From NCBI GenBank assembly GCA_963742925.1, contig CAVUNV010000009.1, forward strand, positions 124,001-188,000: a stretch of DNA of 64,000 bases, given 5' to 3'. Position numbers and translations under genes: made by a program. Shown piece after piece: positions 17,132 to 25,339 of this stretch; the first letter of the stretch is position 1; each line of letters starts with the position of its first letter. The notes beneath the pieces were generated by a model, which did no database searches, had not been told where the DNA came from, and saw nothing but the letters and a program-made list of their open reading frames with translations. This DNA comes from PALSA-612 sp963742925. Lineage in GTDB: Bacteria; Actinomycetota; Thermoleophilia; Gaiellales; Gaiellaceae.

Positions 17132-18933
17132 GGGTCCACCAGCCGGGTAGCCATTTGATGGCGGGGCGCAGCGCCACCGTGGACGACTGGTCGTGGAGCA
17201 AGACCCGGCGCCGCGGGACACTGCTCTGGCGGCTGATGACGCCCTACCGCCGCCGCGCCGCCTTCTCCGTCTTCTCGCTGCTCGCCGCGACCGCGACCGC
17301 GCTCCTGCCGCCGCTGCTCGCCAAGGTGGCGCTCGACAACGCGGTTCAGATCCACAACAACGGCCGTCTCTATCTCGTCGTCGCCGTCTTCGTCGTTGCC
17401 GGCCTCGCGAACTGGGCCATGTTCTACGTCGAGACGTACATGACCGGCTGGGTCGGCGAGCGGGTCCTGGCCGACCTGCGCACGACCCTGTTCGACCACC
17501 TCCAGCACCTGTCGCTCGGGTTCTACGAGCGCAACCGCGCGGGCGTGATCATCAGCCGGCTGACGAACGACGTCGAGGCGATCGACCAGCTCGTCACGGA
17601 CGGTGTGGCGACGCTCGTCCAGAGCACGCTGACGCTGATCGGGACGGCCGTGATCCTGTTCATCCTCGACTGGCGGCTCGCGCTCGCGACCTGCTCCGTG
17701 CTCCCGCTGATGGCCCTCGCGACCGGAATGTTCCGGTCGCGCTCGGCGCGGGCGTACGCCGCGGTGCGCGAGCGGCTCGGCCTGGTCACGGCGACGCTCG
17801 CCGAGGACATCGCGGGCATGCGGATCGTCCAGGCGTTCACGCGCGAGCGCGCCGCCTACGCCAACTTCCGCGAGGTGGCCGGGCGCTACCGCGACTCGAA
17901 CATGCAGACCGTCATCCTGAACGGGCTGTACTTCCCGGCGGTCGACTTCCTGTCGTCGATGGCGCTGGCGATCGTCCTCGGCTACGGCGGCTACCTCTAC
18001 TTCGACGGATCGATCACGATCGGGACGCTGTTCGCCTTCATGCTCTACGTGCAGAACTTCTTCGACCCCGTCCAGCAGCTGTCGCAGCTCTACAACACGT
18101 TCCTGTCCGCGACGGCGGCGCTGGACAAGATCATGGGGGTGCTGGACGAGAAGCCCGAGGTCGCCGACACGGCAGGCGTCGGCGAGCTGCCGCGCATCGG
18201 GGGCCACGTGCGCTTCGAAGGCGTGCGCTTCCGGTACGGGCGCGGTGACGAGGTGCTGCACGGGATCGACCTCGACGTCCGGGCCGGCACGACCGTCGCG
18301 CTCGTCGGCCACACCGGCGCGGGCAAGTCGACGATCGCCAAGCTGCTCGCCCGCTTCTACGACCCGACCGGGGGCCGGCTGACGATCGACGGCGTCGACC
18401 TGCGTGACGTGACGCAGGCGTCGCTGCGCAGCCAGCTCGGGATCGTGCCGCAGGAGGGCTTCCTGTTCGCGGGCACCGTGCGCGACAACATCGCCTTCGG
18501 CCGGCCCGACGCGCCGCTCGAGGACGTCGTGGCCGCGGCCCGCACGGTCGGGGCACACGAGTTCGTCCTCGAGCTCGAGGACGGCTACGACACGCAACTC
18601 GGCGAGCGCGGGACGAGGCTCTCGCTCGGCCAGCGCCAGCTGATCGCCTTCGCCCGCGCGCTGCTCGCCGACCCGCGGATCCTGATCCTGGACGAGGCGA
18701 CCAGCTCGGTGGACATCGGCACCGAGCGGAAGATCGAGGCGGCGCTCGGGCGGCTGCTCTTCGCCCGGACGGCGTTCATCATCGCGCACCGGCTGTCGAC
18801 GATCCGCGGCGCCGATCTGATCGTCGTGCTCGAGCACGGCCGGATCGTCGAGCAGGGCTCACACGACGAGCTGATGACCCAAGGCGGGCTCTACACCTCG
18901 CTCTACGGCGACTGGGCCGAAACAGCCGCCTGA
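17128..18933 (+). CDS. ABC exporter half-transporter, catalytic-site subunit
   Basis: This is the partner of the preceding exporter: 601 residues, six membrane helices then an ATPase domain. Walker A is GHTGAGKST and Walker B is ILILDEATSSVD with the catalytic glutamate, but the signature motif is changed to LSLGQ. Paired with the first subunit, one ATP site (this Walker A/B with the partner LSGGQ) is intact and the other is degenerate. GTG at 17128 overlaps the upstream TGA; ATG at 17158 is an alternative start. Transcription ends at the strong inverted repeat at 18941-18996. Confidence 0.93.
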   Translation: MRVHQPGSHLMAGRSATVDDWSWSKTRRRGTLLWRLMTPYRRRAAFSVFSLLAATATALLPPLLAKVALDNAVQIHNNGRLYLVVAVFVVAGLANWAMFYVETYMTGWVGERVLADLRTTLFDHLQHLSLGFYERNRAGVIISRLTNDVEAIDQLVTDGVATLVQSTLTLIGTAVILFILDWRLALATCSVLPLMALATGMFRSRSARAYAAVRERLGLVTATLAEDIAGMRIVQAFTRERAAYANFREVAGRYRDSNMQTVILNGLYFPAVDFLSSMALAIVLGYGGYLYFDGSITIGTLFAFMLYVQNFFDPVQQLSQLYNTFLSATAALDKIMGVLDEKPEVADTAGVGELPRIGGHVRFEGVRFRYGRGDEVLHGIDLDVRAGTTVALVGHTGAGKSTIAKLLARFYDPTGGRLTIDGVDLRDVTQASLRSQLGIVPQEGFLFAGTVRDNIAFGRPDAPLEDVVAAARTVGAHEFVLELEDGYDTQLGERGTRLSLGQRQLIAFARALLADPRILILDEATSSVDIGTERKIEAALGRLLFARTAFIIAHRLSTIRGADLIVVLEHGRIVEQGSHDELMTQGGLYTSLYGDWAETAA

Positions 18934-18940
18934 CCGGCTC

Positions 18941-18996
18941 TCCTGGCCATGCCACAGTGACTGTCCCATGGGACAGTCACTCGGACTTGGCCAGGA
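18941..18996. terminator. Two-way terminator: nested palindrome between convergent genes
   Basis: A perfect 26-base palindrome (18956-18981, centred on CCCATGGG, arms beginning AGTGACTGT) sits inside a perfect 9-bp outer stem (TCCTGGCCA at 18941-18949 with TGGCCAGGA at 18988-18996). The flanking genes end at 18933 (plus) and 19005 (minus), so it can end both transcripts. Confidence 0.75.
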
Positions 18997-19004
18997 CGGA
19001 CGTT

Positions 19005-19743
19005 TCAGTCCGGATAGGCGTCCACGTACGCGTACAGCGCCGAGCCGAGCGGGAGCTTCGCCGACGGACGCTGCTGTGCCATCACGACCGTCCAGTACCT
19101 GCCGGCAGCCGTCAGGCCGTAGAAGGCGTATTGCGAGTTGCCTCCCAGCTTGACGAGCTTCGCGCTCGGATCGGCGGCCAGCGCCTTGTGCAGCGAGTTC
19201 TTCGCCAGCCGGGGGCACACCGCCGTCTCCGTGCCGCCCCCGAGGCCGAACGACCGGAACGCGACCTTCACGAACGCCGCGCAGTCCGCCCGCCTGAGGG
19301 CGGCGATCGCCAGCCGCGCGTTCCGGTCGAACCCCGGACTCGGCTTCGATCCGATCGATCCGTAGGCGAACTGGACGAAGACGACGTGGTAGCGCCGGTC
19401 GGTGTCGAGCGCCAGCACGGCCGTCGCCGGCTCCGCATACCCGGTGCCCGCGTCGATCTCGGCCGCCGTCCCGTACGCCTCGCCGTGCGGCGACTTGAAC
19501 GTCCCGAAGCTCTTGCGGAGGTACTCGCAGCCGCGGGCATTCACCGCACCGTAGGCGGAGTGGAAGAGCGCCTTCAGCCTCGGGCTGCAGCCCGCCGTGT
19601 GCAGGGCCGTCTGGATGCGCGCGATCGTCAACCCGATCGGCTCAGCCGCGCTTCGGCTGCACCGGCGCAGCCGCAAGGGCCGGCAGCGCGGCCGCGAGCG
19701 AGGCGAGCGCGACGGCGCCCAGGAGCTTCGGCGAGACCCCCAC
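19005..19743 (-). CDS. Secreted protein of unknown function (one indel)
   Basis: After removing one extra base in the CC at 19646-19647, a signal peptide (VGVSPKLLGAVALASLAAAL, ending ALAAAP) joins in frame to a 200-residue mature domain. The total is 245 residues. The mature part has four cysteines (HTAGCSP, ARGCEY, RADCAAF, AVCPRL) likely to form disulfides, and it ends in ALYAYVDAYPD. I do not recognise a family. GTG at 19743 is preferred because it opens directly on the signal peptide; TACGCT lies at 19756-19761 on the minus strand. Without the correction, the first part and the main part fall in different frames. Confidence 0.65.
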
Positions 19744-19791
19744 GGAAACGCATCCAGCGTAGCGCCGGGCCCCGGCAGTACGCTTCAGAGG

Positions 19792-20673
19792 ATGGCGGTC
19801 GAGCCCACCCCAGAGGAGCTGATCGAGCACCCCGCGGAGACGGTCGAGGTCGAGCGCGAGACGCGCATGACCCCGGCGGAGGCGACGTCGCGCATGCGAA
19901 TCCGCGTGCCGACGCGCGGGAACCGCAAGCTCCGCGCGCTGATCGAGCGCGTCAACGCCGACGACGAGCTCAAAGCCTGGTGGCACGTCTCGAACGTGAA
20001 CGCGATCGGGCGCCTCAGCATCAACGACCACTCGTGGGTGCACATCCAGATCGTCACCAACATCGCGCTCAAGCTGCTGCGGCAGCTCACGAAGCACGGC
20101 GTCGAGCCGTCGCTCGTCGCCGACTACGGCATGACGACCGAGGACTCCGAGGTCGTGGTCGCGCTCGGCGCGCTGCTGCACGACGTCGGCATGTCGGTGC
20201 ACCGCGACGGGCACGAGGACTTCAGCATCTTCCTGGCCGAGCGCAAGGCGCGCGAGCTCCTCGCCGGCGTCTACGAGCAACCCGACCTCGCGGTCGTCGT
20301 CTCGGAGTCGCTGCACGAGATCACGAGCCACCGCGCCGACGGCAGGCCGCTGACCCTCGAGGCCGGCGTCCTCCGGGTCGCCGATGCCCTCGACATGGCG
20401 AAGGGCCGCTCGCGGATCCCGTTCGAGCGAGGCAGCGTCTCGATCCACGCACTCTCGGCGGCGGCGATCGACAGCGTCAAGATCTCGGACGGCGAGGTGC
20501 GGCCGATTCTGATCGAGATCCTGATGACGAACTCCTCGGGGATCTACCAGGTCGACGGGCTGCTGAAGGAGAAGCTGCGCGGATCCGGCCTCGAACCGTA
20601 TGTCGAGGTCGTCGCGCACATCGACACCGAGGCCGAGAAGAGCCTCGTCCCGCTCTACCGGCTCGAGACCTGA
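19792..20673 (+). CDS. HD-domain metal-dependent phosphohydrolase
   Basis: A 293-residue protein with an HD domain. The first metal-binding histidine lies in NDHSWVHIQIV (about residue 80), followed by the signature ALLHDVGMSVHRDGHEDFS (His-Asp near residue 128) and a later LRVADALDMAKGRSRIPF. The arrangement resembles archaeal and bacterial HD proteins annotated as metal-dependent phosphohydrolases; the nucleotide or phosphoester substrate is unknown. The ATG at 19792 lies 7 bases after TACGCT (19779-19784), so the message is probably leaderless. The longer frame upstream has no support. Confidence 0.85.
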   Translation: MAVEPTPEELIEHPAETVEVERETRMTPAEATSRMRIRVPTRGNRKLRALIERVNADDELKAWWHVSNVNAIGRLSINDHSWVHIQIVTNIALKLLRQLTKHGVEPSLVADYGMTTEDSEVVVALGALLHDVGMSVHRDGHEDFSIFLAERKARELLAGVYEQPDLAVVVSESLHEITSHRADGRPLTLEAGVLRVADALDMAKGRSRIPFERGSVSIHALSAAAIDSVKISDGEVRPILIEILMTNSSGIYQVDGLLKEKLRGSGLEPYVEVVAHIDTEAEKSLVPLYRLET

Positions 20674-20703
20674 TCGGCCCGCCCGGCTAGAATGGAAGCC
20701 CGT

Positions 20704-20774
20704 TGCGGGGTCGTCTAATGGTAGGACGCCTGGCTCTGGACCAGGTAGTCAAGGTTCGAATCCTTGCCCCGCAG
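20704..20774 (+). tRNA. tRNA-Gln (anticodon CTG)
   Basis: Full cloverleaf: acceptor TGCGGGG with CCCCGCA, D-arm with TAATGGTA, anticodon stem CCTGG/CCAGG with loop CTCTGGA (anticodon CTG at positions 34-36), and T-loop GGTTCGAATCC. The 3' CCA is not fully encoded. A canonical terminator follows 4 bases later. With no glnS seen, charging may go through GltX and GatCAB, but this cannot be judged from the window. Confidence 0.97.
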
Positions 20775-20778
20775 CCTC

Positions 20779-20806
20779 AAAAAGCCGCTGCTATGGCGGC
20801 TTTTTT
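20779..20806 (+). terminator. Rho-independent terminator of tRNA-Gln
   Basis: A perfect 10-bp stem, AAAAAGCCGC (20779-20788) with GCGGCTTTTT (20796-20805), has a 7-base loop and ends in a run of six T. It is the most canonical terminator in the window. Confidence 0.93.
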
Positions 20807-20901
20807 GTTCTCTGAAGAGGCTACGCGATCGGACTCGGTTGCGCCGTTTGTGCCCGTTGGTGCCCAGGCCAGCGCGTCTCCCTATAGCGGGGCCTGGGAC
20901 G

Positions 20902-20932
20902 GCGAGAGGGGCCCACACGGAGCCCCTCTCGC
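20902..20932. terminator. GC hairpin downstream of a secreted-protein gene
   Basis: GCGAGAGGGGC (20902-20912) pairs perfectly with GCCCCTCTCGC (20922-20932) around a 9-base loop. It lies 24 bases beyond the stop of the minus-strand gene ending at 20956. No T tract is present. Confidence 0.6.
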
Positions 20933-20955
20933 TTGGATCGGTGTCCCGGGTTCGC

Positions 20956-21729
20956 TTACGGGTAGACCTTGCAGAGCTTCGGGTACGTGACGGTCATCGT
21001 GATCGGGGCGTAACCCGTGTTGCCGAACAGCCACGCCTCGCCGGCGGGCGGGTTGATCAGGCCCATCCCGATCGGGAAGTACTGCTGATGGTTCGCCTTC
21101 GCCTGGAAGAGCGCGTTCCGCCCAGCCTGGTTCAGAGAGAGCGTGAACGTGCCAAAGCCCACCGATGTCGACAGCGTGTAGGGGCCGCCGTACATCGTGC
21201 CCGTGCCGAGATCGGTGTAGATCGTGGAGTTCGGGTTGTTGTCCTTCTCGCTGACGGTCACGAGGTCGGTCGCTACGTCGAACAGGCCCAGACTGACGGT
21301 GGACGGGCCTCCGAATCCGGCCGCCTGGTTGCCCTCGCCAGTCGGAACCGACAGGTAGGCGGAGCTCGGTGGGCAGGGGTTGGTGGACGCGCTGATGTCG
21401 AACGCGGCGTAGCCACGATCGGTGTGGCCGAAGCTCGGCGTGTAGCCGGTGAAGTAGTTGGCGTTGCAGTCGTTGTTGGTCGATTCGATCGACCACCAGC
21501 CCTGATTCGCGCTGCAGTTGATCGGGTTCGTCGCCGTGCTGAACGTGTACGTCGTCGTCGTCAGGTTCGAGCTAACGGTCGGGGCAGTCGCGACCGCCCC
21601 TGCGTGACTCGTCGCACGCGTCGGGTCGCGTCTCGAACTGCTCGTAGCGCCGCCCGGCATAGCCGCGACCAGGACGATCACGGTCGCAACCAGGCCTGCG
21701 GCCAAGGCGACCAGCCTATTGATGCGCAT
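20956..21729 (-). CDS. Secreted protein of unknown function
   Basis: A 257-residue protein with a clean signal peptide (MRINRLVALAAGLVATVIVL). A Ser/Thr-rich stretch leads to a mature domain containing TYTFSTATNPINCSANQGWW, RGYAAFDISAS and ALFQAKANHQQYFPIGMG. The six-cysteine content and aromatic-rich beta pattern suggest an extracellular beta-sandwich, perhaps carbohydrate-binding, but no family is recognised. The ATG at 21729 has GGAAGG upstream; the longer frame adds a non-signal leader. It ends near the hairpin at 20902-20932. Confidence 0.75.
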   Translation of the reverse strand: MRINRLVALAAGLVATVIVLVAAMPGGATSSSRRDPTRATSHAGAVATAPTVSSNLTTTTYTFSTATNPINCSANQGWWSIESTNNDCNANYFTGYTPSFGHTDRGYAAFDISASTNPCPPSSAYLSVPTGEGNQAAGFGGPSTVSLGLFDVATDLVTVSEKDNNPNSTIYTDLGTGTMYGGPYTLSTSVGFGTFTLSLNQAGRNALFQAKANHQQYFPIGMGLINPPAGEAWLFGNTGYAPITMTVTYPKLCKVYP

Positions 21730-21833
21730 TTCCGTGCCTTCCTCTCCTCGCTCTTCCCACGTTCTCGACCATGTCGAACACCACACGCGCGGGACGGCGT
21801 CAATCCGAAGGCTCGCTGCCGCCGTCGGCTCGT

Positions 21834-22214
21834 CTACGTGTCTTCGAGCAGGATGACGCTCTCCTGCTCGTTGGGGTCGGTACGGGCGATGACGGCGCGC
21901 ACGACCTGGTCAGACGGGTTGTACGGCTGGTGGGGAACGCCGGCCGGGATGTAGACGAAGTCGCCGGCCCCGGTCACCATGACGTGCTCGAGGTTCGGCC
22001 CATAGCGCATCTCGGCCGTGCCTTCGAGGACGAAGATCGCGGTCTCGTGGGCCTCGTGATAGTGCGGCTGGGCGCTGGCGCCCGGAGGCATCTCGAGCAG
22101 GTGCATGCAGATCGCCTTCGAGCCCGTGCTCTCGGCCGAGACGCCCGAGAAGTAGTCGAGCCCCTGCTTGCCGCGAAAGCCCTCCCCGCCGCGGATGAGC
22201 CTACACTCGGCCAT
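21834..22214 (-). CDS. Small cupin-domain protein
   Basis: A 126-residue single-cupin barrel with complete metal motifs: HYHEAHETAIFVLEG (two His and a Glu) and YIPAGVPHQPYN. Such small cupins are often isomerases, dioxygenases or sugar/auxin-like binders; this one cannot be assigned. The ATG at 22214 lies 6 bases after TATGAT (22221-22226, minus strand), a near-consensus -10 hexamer, so the message is probably leaderless. It is not closely similar to the two cupins beside hutI. Confidence 0.85.
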   Translation of the reverse strand: MAECRLIRGGEGFRGKQGLDYFSGVSAESTGSKAICMHLLEMPPGASAQPHYHEAHETAIFVLEGTAEMRYGPNLEHVMVTGAGDFVYIPAGVPHQPYNPSDQVVRAVIARTDPNEQESVILLEDT

Positions 22215-22220
22215 GCGGCA

Positions 22221-22226
22221 ATCATA
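22221..22226 (-). promoter_or_regulatory. -10 element of the small cupin gene
   Basis: TATGAT on the minus strand, 6 bases before the ATG at 22214, with no Shine-Dalgarno in between. A leaderless start is inferred. Confidence 0.5.
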
Positions 22227-22304
22227 GGCCGCGCCAAAAGCGCGCAGCGCGCACCCGAGGGGGCCCTCCCCAAGACGCTCCTCAGGATGCGCGCTGCGAT
22301 GGCG

Positions 22305-22340
22305 CTCCGGAGCCGGGGCGATGCGCGCTCGGCTCCGAAG
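22305..22340. terminator. Weak hairpin downstream of the phosphodiester glycosidase gene
   Basis: CTCCGGAGCCG (22305-22315) pairs with CGGCTCCGAAG (22330-22340) with one mismatch. It lies 50 bases after the stop of the minus-strand gene ending at 22390. No T tract is seen. Confidence 0.35.
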
Positions 22341-22389
22341 CTGCCATAGAGTTTGACGCCCCGAAACGGGCCCGGTTAGCGAGGAGCGA

Positions 22390-23595
22390 TCAGCGGAACG
22401 GCACGGTGGCGGTCGCTCCCGCAACGCGCTTGTACACGGCGAAGAAGTCGCGGTCGTCGGGAGCGAGGTACCGCGTGGTCGACTGCTGGTAGTTGGGAAC
22501 CAGCCTGATCGGGTCGCGACCCCCCGACCCGCTGTAGGTGATGAAGGTCGGCCACTCGGGATTGATGTCGAGCTCCATGGCACGCACCGCGCCGGCGTGG
22601 ATCAGCAGGGCCGCGAGCGTGCTCGCCGTCTGAAGGTCCGCCGCGGCATAGATCACGTTCCCGCGCCGGTCGACCCCGACGGCCGACCGCCACACTCTCA
22701 CCGCGTTCCCGAGCGTGTACCCCCAGAACGCGCCGGGCTGCGTGAGCGTCGGATTCGGCCGCCCGCCGTCCACGATCAGCGGCAGATTCTGGCGGGCGAA
22801 GACGAGCCAGCGCGGCAGCGTGCTCCCACCCTTCCACGTCCTCACGTCGACCCCGCCGTTCCGATAGGCGACGACCGTGCCGTCGCCCGCCCGCAGCTGC
22901 GTGACCGTCTGACCGTTGATCCCGAAACCGCCGCGACCGTCGCCGTAGGTGAACCCGCTGTTGAACGTCGCCAGCAACCGGTAGCGCTGGCCTTGCGGAA
23001 CCTCCATCGGGCCGCGCGGCGACGCACCGGGCGGCTCGTAGCGCCCGGGGTAGAGCGCGAGCTGCGTCCTCGTGTGGTCGATCCAGGCCACGTACGCGAC
23101 GATGCGGGGGTAGTCACGATCCGGCCGGAAGGTCGTGACGAGGACGGGCGGTGCGCCGTTCACCCACTGGCCCGTCGCCTGCCAGACCCCTTCTCCGGGG
23201 AGCGCCGGCCGCAGCAGCGGGACGATCCGGGCCGGGCGGTACGGGCGGGCCCGCTTCACCCGTTTCACGGGCGGTGGCTTGACGTTGCGGACCGGTGTGC
23301 CCACGGACGGCAGCTTCTTCAGCGCCGGCCCGCCCGGCGAGGGCGCCGTCCACGAGAACCAGTAGTGCTCGACGGAGTTGACGAGCCAGGCGCCGTGGTT
23401 CGCCCGGATCCATTCGACCGACCGGACCGAGAGCGGCAGGCTCGACGGTTTCGTCATCGTCGTCACGTACGAGTAGACGACCGGCGCGAGCAGGACGACG
23501 AGGACGGCCAGCACGAGGCGACGACGCCGGCGCCGCACCAGGCGACGGCGACGGTCGACGCGAACGCTTTTCTCGGCTCGTTCGGGCCGGCTCAC
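22390..23595 (-). CDS. Membrane-anchored phosphodiester glycosidase (NAGPA-domain) protein
   Basis: A 401-residue protein with a basic N-terminus and one membrane helix near residues 25-45 (LVLAVLVVLLAPVVYSYV). It has a long Pro-rich spacer and a C-terminal domain of the N-acetylglucosamine-1-phosphodiester alpha-N-acetylglucosaminidase type (PF09992). Conserved landmarks are FNSGFTYGDGRGGFGINGQ, LPLIVDGGRPNP and the AMELDINPEW motif. It probably cleaves a phosphodiester-linked sugar in the cell envelope. GTG at 23595 lies 8 bases after TACCCT (23604-23609, minus strand). Frames reaching upstream to 24585 belong to antisense sequence. Confidence 0.82.
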   Translation of the reverse strand: MSRPERAEKSVRVDRRRRLVRRRRRRLVLAVLVVLLAPVVYSYVTTMTKPSSLPLSVRSVEWIRANHGAWLVNSVEHYWFSWTAPSPGGPALKKLPSVGTPVRNVKPPPVKRVKRARPYRPARIVPLLRPALPGEGVWQATGQWVNGAPPVLVTTFRPDRDYPRIVAYVAWIDHTRTQLALYPGRYEPPGASPRGPMEVPQGQRYRLLATFNSGFTYGDGRGGFGINGQTVTQLRAGDGTVVAYRNGGVDVRTWKGGSTLPRWLVFARQNLPLIVDGGRPNPTLTQPGAFWGYTLGNAVRVWRSAVGVDRRGNVIYAAADLQTASTLAALLIHAGAVRAMELDINPEWPTFITYSGSGGRDPIRLVPNYQQSTTRYLAPDDRDFFAVYKRVAGATATVPFR

Positions 23596-23677
23596 TCCAT
23601 CCGAGGGTAGCCACCGATCATGAAAGCGGCGTGAACAACCGGCGCCCGAAGACACGTGCGGCCTCGATAATCGTCGC

Positions 23678-24034
23678 GTGGCCTTCTTCTTCCACGTCGC
23701 GTACGCCCTCGTCATCTTCGTGGCGGCTGCAGCCGTAGGCGTCGTTCCCGGTTGCGCGCTCGGGCTGATCGTCGGCCGGCCGGATCGCCGCCTGGCCCTC
23801 CCTGCGGTGCCGCTCGCGCTTGCGGGGTGGATCTGGTTCGGGTGGATCGGCTCCCCGTACGGGATCTCCCGGCTCGGCCTCGTGCTCTTCGCCGCCGTCG
23901 GTGCCGCAGGGTTCGTGCGCGGCTGGCTGTTCGGCGTCGAGCTAGGGGCCGGGATCCGACGGCGGTCCGCGCCGCCTAGAGGCGGTTCGCCAGGGCGAGA
24001 ACGTCGTTCACGTAGACCCGCGACGCGGGCGTGA
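23678..24034 (+). CDS. Small three-helix membrane protein, unknown function
   Basis: A 118-residue hydrophobic protein with three likely membrane segments (about residues 7-30, 42-60, 66-90) and a basic C-terminal tail. GTG at 23678 follows GATAAT (23666-23671) by 6 bases. The last 59 bases overlap the 3' end of the convergent transglycosylase gene, so the basic tail may be fortuitous and only the membrane part is well supported. I do not recognise a family. Confidence 0.55.
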   Translation: MAFFFHVAYALVIFVAAAAVGVVPGCALGLIVGRPDRRLALPAVPLALAGWIWFGWIGSPYGISRLGLVLFAAVGAAGFVRGWLFGVELGAGIRRRSAPPRGGSPGRERRSRRPATRA

Positions 24035-24893
24035 TCCCGTACAGCGCCACCGATCGCGGGCCCTGGAGGTAGGCCGCGACGGCTCTGGACGTGTCGCCGC
24101 CGAAGATCCCGAGCAGGTAGTGGAGGTAGGCGACACCGACCTGGATGTTGCCGTCGACGGTCGATTCGACCGCATGGCCGATCACGAAGGTCGCGACGAA
24201 GGTCCAGGTCTCCGGCGTGATCTGCATCACTCCGACCGCGCCCTGTTGCGAGACGGCCGACGGCTGGTAGCCCGACTCCTGCCAGGCGAGGCCGCGGACG
24301 AGGTGCTGGTCGACGCCGTAGAAGGCGGCCCAGCGGTCGAGCAGGGATCGCACCGAGGCTCGCGTCACAGGAGCGGCGTGTGCAGGGCTCGCGCTCCACG
24401 TGCAGACGGCGAGCTTGCAGAGCCCGTGCGCGGTGGCAGGCCCGACCACACCGTCCGGCGCGAGCCCCCGGGCCTGCTGGAAGCGGACGACGGAGGCCTC
24501 GGTCCGGGGCCCGAAGATCCCGTCCGGCCTTGCAGTGAACAGCCGGTGCCGCGCGAGCAGGTACTGGAGAACGGCGACGTCCCACCCCTTCATCCCCGTT
24601 CTGATCATCCGTGTCCCGAAGAGCGGGCGGCCGAACCGGCCGAGCGCGCGACGCGTCATCGGGCCCACGATTCCGTCGGGCACGAGCCCCTGATGGGCCT
24701 GGAAGCGCCGGACGGCGGCCAGCGTGAGCGGCCCCGGCGTGGCGTCCACCGGGCCTGTGTAGAGCGCGTGCCGCGCCAGCGCCACCTGCAGACCGGCCAG
24801 CTGGGGATTGGCACCGGCCGGGACAGCGCTCGCGGCGAAGACTGCCGAAACAACGACGAGAGAGGCGACGAGGCGGCAGATCCGATCCCTCAT
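23976..24893 (-). CDS. Secreted lytic transglycosylase with two peptidoglycan-binding domains
   Basis: A 305-residue cell-wall enzyme with a signal peptide at residues 1-28. Two PG_binding_1 repeats follow (residues about 32-85, VDATPGPLTLAAVRRFQAHQGLVPDGIVGPMT; about 98-155, PDGIFGPRTEASVVRFQQARGLAPDGVVG). The C-terminal SLT-type catalytic domain has the glutamate in LAWQESGYQPSAVSQQGAVGVMQI and the later VAAYLQGP. It should cleave the glycan strands of peptidoglycan to 1,6-anhydro ends. ATG at 24893 gives an immediate signal peptide. Confidence 0.92.
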   Translation of the reverse strand: MRDRICRLVASLVVVSAVFAASAVPAGANPQLAGLQVALARHALYTGPVDATPGPLTLAAVRRFQAHQGLVPDGIVGPMTRRALGRFGRPLFGTRMIRTGMKGWDVAVLQYLLARHRLFTARPDGIFGPRTEASVVRFQQARGLAPDGVVGPATAHGLCKLAVCTWSASPAHAAPVTRASVRSLLDRWAAFYGVDQHLVRGLAWQESGYQPSAVSQQGAVGVMQITPETWTFVATFVIGHAVESTVDGNIQVGVAYLHYLLGIFGGDTSRAVAAYLQGPRSVALYGITPASRVYVNDVLALANRL

Positions 24894-24947
24894 ACGAGGG
24901 ATATCGGCGCTCAGCCGGAAGACTTGAGCCGGTGACGAAGGGCTCGA

Positions 24948-24971
24948 GGCGCCGGCCTCAGGACCGGCGCC
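24948..24971 (-). terminator. GC hairpin downstream of cspA
   Basis: GGCGCCGG (24948-24955) pairs perfectly with CCGGCGCC (24964-24971) around an 8-base loop, 15 bases after the cspA stop. No T tract is present. Confidence 0.5.
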
Positions 24972-24986
24972 CGGAGCAGGGGCCGC

Positions 24987-25196
24987 TCAGCCCTCGATCG
25001 AGACGACGTTCGTCGCCTGAAGGCCCTTCGCGCCCTCGGTCGGCTCGTACTCGACCTTTGCACCCTCGGCGAGCGTCTTGAAGCCGTTGCCGGCGATGCC
25101 CGAGAAATGCACGAAGAGATCGGCGCCTCCGTCGGCCGGCGTGATGAAGCCGTAACCCTTGGAGTCGCTGAACCACTTGACAGTTCCGGTTGCCAT
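24987..25196 (-). CDS. cspA: Cold-shock protein
   Basis: A 69-residue OB-fold RNA/DNA-binding protein of the CspA family with both motifs: RNP1 KGYGFITP and RNP2 DLFVHFS. It is expected to melt RNA structure and act in cold or stress adaptation. ATG at 25196 has GAAGGAGG upstream, unlike the many leaderless genes here. A -10-like TACGCT lies at 25276-25281 (minus strand), which would give a 5' untranslated region of about 70 bases. This is consistent with the regulated leaders known for csp genes. Confidence 0.96.
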   Translation of the reverse strand: MATGTVKWFSDSKGYGFITPADGGADLFVHFSGIAGNGFKTLAEGAKVEYEPTEGAKGLQATNVVSIEG

Positions 25197-25326
25197 GACA
25201 CCTCCTTCGATGAATCACGAACGTGTACGGAAGGCGATGCCGCGCAACCTGTTACTCGTTCTCGATGACGTCCAAAGCGTAGCCAATCGCGTGCAGGAAC
25301 CAGCGGCGACCACCCGGGTACGCGCC

Positions 25327-25332
25327 TATCGT
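25327..25332 (+). promoter_or_regulatory. -10 element of the UPF0104 gene
   Basis: TATCGT, 7 bases before ATG at 25340; no Shine-Dalgarno is seen. A leaderless start is inferred. Confidence 0.45.
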
Positions 25333-25339
25333 TGAGGCT

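Noticed and set aside
20704..20955. Integration site or genomic island at tRNA-Gln
   Set aside because: The tRNA is intact and followed by its own terminator. No integrase, direct repeat of the tRNA end or compositional change is visible.
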